Positions 58,188-64,000 of a DNA stretch of 64,000 nt are shown in pieces (the stretch's first letter is position 1; every line of letters begins with the position of its first letter). The DNA comes from RH-AL1 sp965198495 (lineage in GTDB: Bacteria > Pseudomonadota > Alphaproteobacteria > Rhizobiales > Beijerinckiaceae): NCBI GenBank assembly GCA_965198495.1, contig CBDAPL010000002.1, forward strand, positions 186,001 to 250,000. The letters are read 5' to 3'. Under the pieces are notes generated by a model. The model was not told the DNA's origin. It worked only from the letters and a program-made list of their open reading frames with translations, and searched no databases. The position numbers and the translations under genes are program-made.

Positions 58188-59081
58188 TCAAGCCTTCATG
58201 GCGGCAAGCACCATGGCGGGGCCGTTAGGGTGGTGGGGTACGTCAACTTGAACGACGATCTTGGTGAACCCGTAAGCGTCCAAGGCGTCCATGATGGCGT
58301 GCTTACGCATCCACACGGAGCCGGAGTAGACGCCGCCCGTAAAGATCGTGGTTTTTTCCACCCCACCATAAAGGCGGTAGAAATATTCGTACTCTCTTGC
58401 CCCTCTAACGATAACTCGACGCTCGACAATCTTGTTTGTCCATTCCTTTTCCAAAGCTTCATCGTCGATATAGTGCGTATACATGTATAGCTTTTCGGTA
58501 TGCTCGGAGATGAGACGAATCAACTCGACAGGGTCTTCCATGTGATAGAGGACCCCCGCGGCCCAGATGACATCGAAGATCTCTGTCGACGACGAAAGAT
58601 ATTTGCTGAAGTCGCCTAGGACGAACCGCGATCGCTTTAGATCGAAGATCTCCTTGGCGATGAGGCACTTAAGATAATTCTTCTTGTTCGCCTCGACGCC
58701 GAGGACGCTGCGAGCCCCGGCTTGCTCCAGCATGTAGGTATGACTGCCCTCAAGAGAGCCGAGTTCCAAGATCCGTTGGTCAGCGACACCGCCGAGCACC
58801 TCAATGCCCCAAGTCACGGAGCCATCAAGGTAAAGCGGGACGGAACCAGCATGTAAGCCGAATTGAGGAGGAAAAGCGGAGGTCCAGCTCTCGACGAGAT
58901 CGATCGCGTTTTGCTGGCTCGGCAAGGAGCTCACGTGCGCTTCGTTGACCGAGAAATGCGTTTGATCGTCAGGTGTAGACAGAGCGACAGCCTTGTCGCC
59001 TCGCAAACGTTCGAGGAACCGCTTCGGGAAGCCGTTCAGTATCGAGCCGGTCCGACGGTCCGTGTTTGGAGTTGGGCGCAC
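58188..59081 (-). CDS. class I SAM-dependent methyltransferase
   Basis: 297 residues from GTG at 59081; no ATG lies near the start. The Rossmann methyltransferase core is at about 105-200: ILELGSLEGSHTYMLEQAG (motif I), VLGVEANKKNYLKC (acidic residue at the end of strand 2), FVLGDFSKYL, DVIWAAGVLYHMEDP. A further C-terminal region (REYEYFYRLYGG) may bind the acceptor. The gene is less GC-rich than its neighbours, which could indicate transfer. It sits between proA and the divergent aroKB, a position often taken by proB. The acceptor is unknown; such enzymes often modify glycans or lipids. Confidence 0.85.
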   Translation of the reverse strand: MRPTPNTDRRTGSILNGFPKRFLERLRGDKAVALSTPDDQTHFSVNEAHVSSLPSQQNAIDLVESWTSAFPPQFGLHAGSVPLYLDGSVTWGIEVLGGVADQRILELGSLEGSHTYMLEQAGARSVLGVEANKKNYLKCLIAKEIFDLKRSRFVLGDFSKYLSSSTEIFDVIWAAGVLYHMEDPVELIRLISEHTEKLYMYTHYIDDEALEKEWTNKIVERRVIVRGAREYEYFYRLYGGVEKTTIFTGGVYSGSVWMRKHAIMDALDAYGFTKIVVQVDVPHHPNGPAMVLAAMKA

Positions 59082-59251
59082 CGCTCATCAACCTGATAGG
59101 ATTCCGATCGGTGCCATAGGCTTTATCCCCTCCATAAGCAACGAAGCGCTTCTGAAGAGGCCCTGCCGAGGATCGATACCCGATCCTCGAGCAAGATCGC
59201 GCTTTACGGAACAGCCATTCCAAACGGCCTGTCCTATGCTAGACCGGTGGC

Positions 59252-61045
59252 ATGAGCGGAAGCGCACCCCTTCTGGAGGACACAGATGCCGCGCGCCACC
59301 GAGATCGGCGGGCGGCGGCGATCGTGCAGGCCTTGGGCGGCCGTCCCATCGTGCTCGTCGGCCTGATGGGCTGTGGCAAGACATCGACGGGCCGTTGCTT
59401 GGCGCGCCGTCTCGGCCTCGACTTCGTCGACGCCGACACGGAGATCGAGTGGTCGGCGCAGATGTCGATCGCCGAGATCTTCGAGAAACACGGGGAGGCC
59501 TATTTCCGCGACGGTGAGCGGCGCGTCATGAGCCGCCTGCTGAGCGGAGGTCCCCGGGTCATCGCCACCGGCGGCGGCGCCTTCATCAATGATCAGACCC
59601 GCGCGCGCATCAACGCCGGCGCCCTGTCGATTTGGCTCAAAGCCGAACTCGAGGTCCTTTGGCGCCGCGTTCGACGCCGATCGCACCGCCCGCTCCTCAA
59701 GACCGCCGACCCCGAAGGTACGTTGCGCGCCCTGATGGAGCAGCGCTACACGATCTACGGTCGTGCCGATATTACGGTGATCTCGCGCGACGGTCCACAC
59801 GACACGGTCGTCGATGACGCGATCGCGGCGTGCGAGTTCCACCTTCGCTTCTCGCCGGACGTCCCGAAGCCCGCCCTGCAGCCCGCATCTCTCCAAGCCG
59901 CTCCGCCACCCGCGGTCGCGGCGGCACACCGCGTGCCCGTCGACCTGCCGGGGCGAGCCTACGACATTCTCATCGGAGCCGGCCTTTTGAGCGACGCCGG
60001 CGAGACCATCGCGAGGATGGCGCCCGGCTCGGCCTGCGTGATCGTCACCGACGACAATGTCGCCGCGCACCACCTGAAGACCCTCGCGGCGAGCCTCGAG
60101 CGGGCCGGGATACGCTACGCCAGCGTCGTCGTTCGTCCCGGCGAGGCGTCTAAGTCATACGACGTCTTCGAAACGGTGTGCGAAGCCATTCTCGCGGCGC
60201 GGCTGGAGCGTGGCGATCTCGTCCTCGCCTTCGGCGGCGGCGTCGTCGGGGACCTCGCCGGCTTCGCCGCCGCCAGCGTTCGGCGCGGCATGCGGCTTGT
60301 CCAGATCCCGACATCGCTTCTCGCCCAGGTCGATTCCTCGGTCGGCGGCAAGACCGGCATCAACTCCAAACAGGGCAAGAACCTCGTCGGCGCGTTCCAC
60401 CAGCCGGCGATGGTGATTGCCGACGCGGATGTGCTGCAGACCCTTCCGGCGCGCGAGTTCGCGGCCGGCTACGCGGAAGTCGTCAAGTACGGGCTGCTCG
60501 GCGACGCCCCCTTCTTCGATTGGCTCGATCTTCATCGCGAGGAGATCTTCACCGGCGGTCCGGCGAGAGCCGAGGCGGTCGCCCGTAGCTGCGCGGCCAA
60601 GGCTGCCGTCGTGGTGCGCGACGAGCACGAGGCGGGCGAGCGCGCCTTGCTGAACCTCGGCCACACCTTCGGCCACGCCTTGGAACGGCTCACCGACTAC
60701 GACGGGAAGCGATTGGTCCACGGCGAAGGTGTCGCCATCGGGATCGCCACCGCGTTCCGCTTCTCCCATCGGCTCGGGCTCTGCGGCCCGGCGGATGTCC
60801 AGCGGGTCGAGGCTCATCTCGCGGCGGCCGGCCTGCCGATCCATGCCACGGCCATTACCGGCTTCGATGCCTCCCCCGAGGCGATGCTCGACGCGATGCG
60901 GCAGGACAAGAAGGTCGAACGCGGCGCCCTGACCTTCATCCTGGCAAGGGGCATCGGTCGCGCCTTCATTGCCAAAGGTGTCGCAGCCGACGAGGTGCTC
61001 GCATTCCTGGAAGAAGAGCTGCAGGTCGAGAGGACGGAGGGCTGA
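59252..61045 (+). CDS. aroB: fused shikimate kinase / 3-dehydroquinate synthase
   Basis: 597 residues with two shikimate-pathway enzymes. Residues about 30-200 are AroK: Walker A GLMGCGKTSTGR, DADTEIE, the shikimate-binding FRDGERRV and ATGGGAF. A proline/alanine-rich linker at about 205-228 leads to AroB (about 230-597), with GGGVVGDLAGFAAASVRRG, VDSSVGGKTGIN, GYAEVVKYG and the zinc-binding His in LNLGHTFGHALE. AroB makes 3-dehydroquinate from DAHP; AroK phosphorylates shikimate three steps later. In most relatives the two genes are adjacent but separate; here they are in one frame. Confidence 0.96.
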   Translation: MSGSAPLLEDTDAARHRDRRAAAIVQALGGRPIVLVGLMGCGKTSTGRCLARRLGLDFVDADTEIEWSAQMSIAEIFEKHGEAYFRDGERRVMSRLLSGGPRVIATGGGAFINDQTRARINAGALSIWLKAELEVLWRRVRRRSHRPLLKTADPEGTLRALMEQRYTIYGRADITVISRDGPHDTVVDDAIAACEFHLRFSPDVPKPALQPASLQAAPPPAVAAAHRVPVDLPGRAYDILIGAGLLSDAGETIARMAPGSACVIVTDDNVAAHHLKTLAASLERAGIRYASVVVRPGEASKSYDVFETVCEAILAARLERGDLVLAFGGGVVGDLAGFAAASVRRGMRLVQIPTSLLAQVDSSVGGKTGINSKQGKNLVGAFHQPAMVIADADVLQTLPAREFAAGYAEVVKYGLLGDAPFFDWLDLHREEIFTGGPARAEAVARSCAAKAAVVVRDEHEAGERALLNLGHTFGHALERLTDYDGKRLVHGEGVAIGIATAFRFSHRLGLCGPADVQRVEAHLAAAGLPIHATAITGFDASPEAMLDAMRQDKKVERGALTFILARGIGRAFIAKGVAADEVLAFLEEELQVERTEG

Positions 61046-61048
61046 GCC

Positions 61049-61219
61049 ATGCCGCGCCCTGAAGCAGCGTCCTCTTCCAACGAGAGCCCAGGTCTGGAGA
61101 TCGCGCCAGGTCTGGAGATCGCGCCAGGTCTGGAGATCGCGCCAAGTCTGGAGATCGCGCCAGGTCCAAGGATCGCGGATCAGGCACCCTCACCGAAGGC
61201 GAGACCATGCAGGCCGTGA
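61049..61219 (+). CDS. possible small ORF made of PGLEIA repeats
   Basis: From ATG 61049, three bases after the aroKB stop, an ORF of 56 residues reads MPRPEAASSSNES, then PGLEIA three times, PSLEIA, PGPRIA, and a short basic end, stopping at 61219 inside the start of the next gene. The hexapeptide repeat arises from the 18-base DNA repeat. It could be a leader peptide, or only an accidental frame through a repeat; nothing proves translation. Confidence 0.25.
   Translation: MPRPEAASSSNESPGLEIAPGLEIAPGLEIAPSLEIAPGPRIADQAPSPKARPCRP
61091..61180 (+). repeat. 18-base tandem repeat, four copies plus a degenerate fifth
   Basis: The unit GGTCTGGAGATCGCGCCA occurs at 61091-61108, 61109-61126, 61127-61144, and with one change at 61145-61162, then a diverged copy at 61163-61180. 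It fills most of the gap between aroKB and the CorC/HlyC-type gene, ending 26 bases before the latter's ATG, so it may affect expression of that gene. Confidence 0.92.
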
Positions 61220-62523
61220 AGCCGGCCGCCCTGCCCGTCGACATCTGGGTGGCCGCCGCGATCATTTTCTTCTGCATCGTCATGTCCGCCTTCTTCGCCG
61301 CCTCCGAGACGGCGCTGACCGGCGCCTCGCGTGCCAGGATGCATGCGCTGGAGCGCAACGGCGACAAGCGCGCGGCCCTGGTCAATCGCCTGCTGCGCCG
61401 GCGCGAGCGGCTCATCGGCACCACCCTGCTCGGCAACACGCTCGTCAACATCGGCTCTTCCGCCTTCATGACGAGCGTCCTTGTGGTGATCATCGGCGAG
61501 CAGGGCGCCGTCTGGGCGACCGCCATCATGACGGTGCTGCTGCTCGTCTTCGCCGAAGTGCTGCCCAAGACGGTGGCGATCAACAACGCCGATCGCGTCG
61601 CGCTGCTGTGCGTGCGCATTCTCGCGCCATTCGTGGCGATCTTCGGCCCGGTGCTGATGGCCGTCGAGGTGCTCGTCCGCGGCGTGCTCAAGGTGTTCGG
61701 CACCCATGCCGACGCCAGGAAGTCGATCCTGACCGGCGCGGAGGAGCTCAAGAGCGCGGTCGATCTGCTCCACAAGGAAGGCAACGTCGAGCGCAACGAT
61801 CGCGACATGTTCGGCGGCCTGCTCGACCTCGAGGAACTCACCGTCCTCGACATCATGGTCCATCGAACCTCGATGACGGCGATCAATGCCGACCTCGCGC
61901 CGAACGATCTCGTTCGCGAAGTCGTCGCCTCGCCCTATTCGCGGCTGCCCCTCTGGCGCGGTGAGCCGGACAACATCGTTGCCGTGCTGCACGCGAAGGA
62001 TCTGGTACGCGCGCTGACGGCATCAGGCGGCGACATGGCGCAACTCGACATCGACAAGGTCGGTGTCGAGCCCTGGTTCATCCCGGCGACGACCACGCTG
62101 AAGGACCAGTTGCAGGCGTTCCGCCGCCGCAAGACTCATTTCGCGCTCGTCGTCGACGAATACGGCGTCGTGATGGGCCTCGTGACGCTGGAAGATATCA
62201 TCGAGGAGATCGTCGGCGACATCAAGGACGAGCACGACCTTGCCGTGCAAGGAGTCCGCCCGCAGACCGACGGCTCCGTGCTGGTGGAGGGCTCGGTCCC
62301 CATCCGCGATCTCAACCGGGTCATGGCCTGGGATCTGCCCGACGACGAGGCGACCACCATCGCCGGCCTGGTCATCCACGAGGCGCGGGCGATCCCCGAA
62401 AGCGGCCAGGTATTCACCTTCCATCGGTTCCGCTTCGAAGTCTTGCGCAAGGTGCGCAACCGCATCGCCTCGCTGCGGATCGTTCCGGGGCCGGTGCGCG
62501 ATCAGGTGGCGGGGCGGCGCTAG
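61207..62523 (+). CDS. HlyC/CorC (CNNM-type) transporter with CBS domains
   Basis: 438 residues from ATG at 61207. An N-terminal DUF21 membrane domain has about four helices (WVAAAIIFFCIVMSAFFAAS, GTTLLGNTLVNIGSSAF, MTVLLLVFAEVLPKTVAINN). Two CBS domains lie at about 215-340 (DIMVHRTSMTAIN; FALVVDEYGVVMGLVTLEDI). A CorC_HlyC domain follows at about 350-435. These proteins are linked to Mg2+ and Co2+ export or homeostasis. It follows aroKB after a tandem repeat. Confidence 0.94.
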   Translation: MQAVKPAALPVDIWVAAAIIFFCIVMSAFFAASETALTGASRARMHALERNGDKRAALVNRLLRRRERLIGTTLLGNTLVNIGSSAFMTSVLVVIIGEQGAVWATAIMTVLLLVFAEVLPKTVAINNADRVALLCVRILAPFVAIFGPVLMAVEVLVRGVLKVFGTHADARKSILTGAEELKSAVDLLHKEGNVERNDRDMFGGLLDLEELTVLDIMVHRTSMTAINADLAPNDLVREVVASPYSRLPLWRGEPDNIVAVLHAKDLVRALTASGGDMAQLDIDKVGVEPWFIPATTTLKDQLQAFRRRKTHFALVVDEYGVVMGLVTLEDIIEEIVGDIKDEHDLAVQGVRPQTDGSVLVEGSVPIRDLNRVMAWDLPDDEATTIAGLVIHEARAIPESGQVFTFHRFRFEVLRKVRNRIASLRIVPGPVRDQVAGRR

Positions 62524-62596
62524 CCCTCCCGATTGAAGGCGTCCTCCCGCTTCGATACAAGCGGGCGAGGCAATAGTGCGCGCATGAAGGGGCACG

Positions 62597-63457
62597 ATGA
62601 AAGGGATCATACTCGCGGGGGGCTCCGGCACCCGGCTCTACCCGCTGACGCTCGTCACGTCGAAGCAGTTGCTGCCGGTCTACGACAAGCCGATGATCTA
62701 CTACCCACTGGCGCTGCTTATGACGGCCGGGATCCGGGACGTGCTGATCATCACGACACCGCACGATCAGTCACTCTTCAAGCAGTTGCTTGGCGACGGC
62801 TCGGCCCTTGGCATCAAAATCGACTACGCCGTGCAGCGCGAACCGAACGGACTGGCGGAAGCCTTCATCATCGGTCGAGATTTCGTCGGGCACGACAACG
62901 TCGCCTTGGTGCTCGGCGATAACATCTTCTACGGGCACGGCATGCCCGAGCTGCTCGGCTTCGCGACCGGACGCAAAACGGGGGCGACCGTGTTCGGCTA
63001 CGTCGTCGCCGACCCGGAGCGCTACGGCGTCGTCGAGATGGACGCATCCGGCAGGGCCGTCTCGATCGAGGAGAAGCCGGCGCACCCGAAATCGAATCTC
63101 GCCGTGACAGGCCTCTACTTCTACGACAACGACGTGCTCGACATCGCCGCCGCCATCAAGCCGTCCCATCGCGGCGAACTCGAGATCACCGATATCAATC
63201 GCGTTTATCTCGAGCGCGGGGACCTGCATGTCGAAATGATGGGCCGCGGCTTCGCCTGGCTCGACACCGGCACCCACGACAGCCTCGCCGAAGCCGGACA
63301 GTTCGTCGAGATCCTCGAACGACGGCAAGGCCTGAAGATGTGCTGCATCGAGGAGATCGCGTTCAATCAGGGATTCATCGACAAGGCGATGCTGCTCAAG
63401 ACCGCCGAACGCTACGGCAAATCCGGCTATGGTCAATATTTGAAGCGGCTGGTCTAG
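62597..63457 (+). CDS. rfbA: glucose-1-phosphate thymidylyltransferase
   Basis: 286 residues. It makes dTDP-glucose from glucose-1-phosphate and dTTP, the first step to dTDP-rhamnose. Motifs: MKGIILAGGSGTRLYPLT (nucleotide loop), SKQLLPVYDKPMIYYPL, LVLGDNIFYGHGM (metal-binding Asp), VEMMGRGFAWLDTGTHDSL. The length is standard. The other rfb genes are not adjacent. The product could supply the surface-glycan enzymes in the window. Confidence 0.97.
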   Translation: MKGIILAGGSGTRLYPLTLVTSKQLLPVYDKPMIYYPLALLMTAGIRDVLIITTPHDQSLFKQLLGDGSALGIKIDYAVQREPNGLAEAFIIGRDFVGHDNVALVLGDNIFYGHGMPELLGFATGRKTGATVFGYVVADPERYGVVEMDASGRAVSIEEKPAHPKSNLAVTGLYFYDNDVLDIAAAIKPSHRGELEITDINRVYLERGDLHVEMMGRGFAWLDTGTHDSLAEAGQFVEILERRQGLKMCCIEEIAFNQGFIDKAMLLKTAERYGKSGYGQYLKRLV

Positions 63458-63498
63458 CTCGAAATCGGGCGGTGCCCGAAGGACATGAGAAGAAGCGC

Positions 63499-64000
63499 AT
63501 GAGCGAAGCCTATCTCTGCGACGCAATCCGCACGCCGATCGGTCGCTACGCCGGCGCGCTCTCGACGGTGCGGGCCGACGATCTCGCGGCTCTTCCGCTC
63601 AAGGCGCTGATCGCGCGCAATCCCGGCATCGACTGGTCGATGTTGGACGACGTCATCCTCGGCTGCGCCAACCAGGCCGGAGAGGACAACCGCAACGTCG
63701 CGCGAATGGCCGCTCTCCTCGCCGGTCTCGGCGAGACGGCGCCCGGCTCGACCATCAACCGGCTGTGCGGCTCCGGGCTCGACGCGGTGGGGCGTGCCGC
63801 CGCCGCCATCAAGTCGGGCGACGCGGACCTAATCGTCGCCGGCGGCGTCGAGAGCATGAGCCGCGCGCCTTTCGTCATGGGAAAGGCGACGAGCGCCTTC
63901 TCGCGCGCCGCTGACCTCTACGACACGACGATCGGCTGGCGTTTCGTCAATCCCAAGATGAAGAGCGATTTCGGCACGGATTCCATGCCGGAGACGGCAG
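63499..64000 (+). CDS. pcaF: thiolase, 3-oxoadipyl-CoA thiolase type (3' end outside window)
   Basis: The first 167 residues are visible. The start YLCDAIRTPIGRYAGALSTV and the nucleophile Cys in NRLCGSGLDAVGRAA define a thiolase; the pattern DDVILGCANQAGEDNRNVAR and VESMSRAPFVMGKA is that of 3-oxoadipyl-CoA thiolases (beta-ketoadipate pathway, PcaF/PaaJ). The rest, with the His and second Cys, is beyond the window, so a more general acetyl-CoA acetyltransferase cannot be excluded. Confidence 0.88.
   Translation, partial: MSEAYLCDAIRTPIGRYAGALSTVRADDLAALPLKALIARNPGIDWSMLDDVILGCANQAGEDNRNVARMAALLAGLGETAPGSTINRLCGSGLDAVGRAAAAIKSGDADLIVAGGVESMSRAPFVMGKATSAFSRAADLYDTTIGWRFVNPKMKSDFGTDSMPETA

Noticed and set aside
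61091..61180. CRISPR-like array
   Set aside because: The units are directly adjacent with no spacers and no cas genes are near, so this is a simple tandem repeat.
63464..63482. Terminator between rfbA and the thiolase gene
   Set aside because: CGGGC/GCCCG can form a short 5-base hairpin but there is no T run, and the genes could be co-transcribed.

Overview
The window is about 64 kb of GC-rich chromosome, and its gene content and order point to an alphaproteobacterium of the Hyphomicrobiales (Rhizobiales). Evidence includes rpsT next to dnaA, an SRP RNA followed by dnaX-ybaB-recR, RkpA/RkpG-like capsule-lipid genes, Flp/Tad pilus proteins and a fused aroK-aroB. I cannot fix the genus. It carries core genes with a few accessory islands; no tRNA, rRNA, CRISPR array or insertion sequence was seen.

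1-15,627: a tightly packed alpha-glucan/trehalose operon on the + strand: glgX (5' end cut off), treZ, a fused malQ-treY, glgE, a fused treS-maltokinase, and glgB. Four successive junctions are 4-base ATGA overlaps. It joins the TreY/TreZ route (glucan to trehalose) to the GlgE route (trehalose to maltose to maltose-1-phosphate to glucan, branched by GlgB). treZ and glgE each need a single-base frameshift to be read in full.

15,600-30,300: housekeeping. rpsT has a clear promoter and terminator; a hairpin-rich 800-base region leads into dnaA. Then come small secreted proteins, a HAD phosphatase, recQ, a coupled EAL/GGDEF pair for cyclic-di-GMP (the EAL protein has a CZB-like zinc-binding tail), a photolyase-type FAD protein, SRP RNA (ffs), a TetR-like remnant, dnaX, ybaB and recR.

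30,300-46,400: envelope and polysaccharide region. It contains a GT2 glycosyltransferase coupled to a large membrane protein, then a 2,499-residue reducing polyketide synthase/fatty-acid-synthase-like protein (KS-AT-DH-MT-like-ER-KR-ACP, no thioesterase) preceded by an alpha-oxoamine synthase, as in rhizobial rkpA/rkpG. A divergent CDP-alcohol phosphatidyltransferase and a GT4 glycosyltransferase follow. Together they suggest a sphingoid-like amino-ketone lipid, possibly given a phospho-headgroup. This is the most interesting system in the window.

46,500-55,100: asd; three Tad-type TadG/TadE proteins; a cupin; a lytic transglycosylase; a separate Flp pilin; a stand-alone FabH-type synthase; and a DUF883-like membrane protein. 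55,200-64,000: a CorA transporter, nadD-proA, a SAM methyltransferase, aroKB, a CorC/HlyC-type transporter preceded by an 18-base tandem repeat, rfbA, and the start of a 3-oxoadipyl-CoA-type thiolase cut off by the window end.

A third single-base frameshift lies in a small secreted protein near 45,163. Three such breaks in otherwise well-preserved genes suggest residual sequencing indels as much as real decay.
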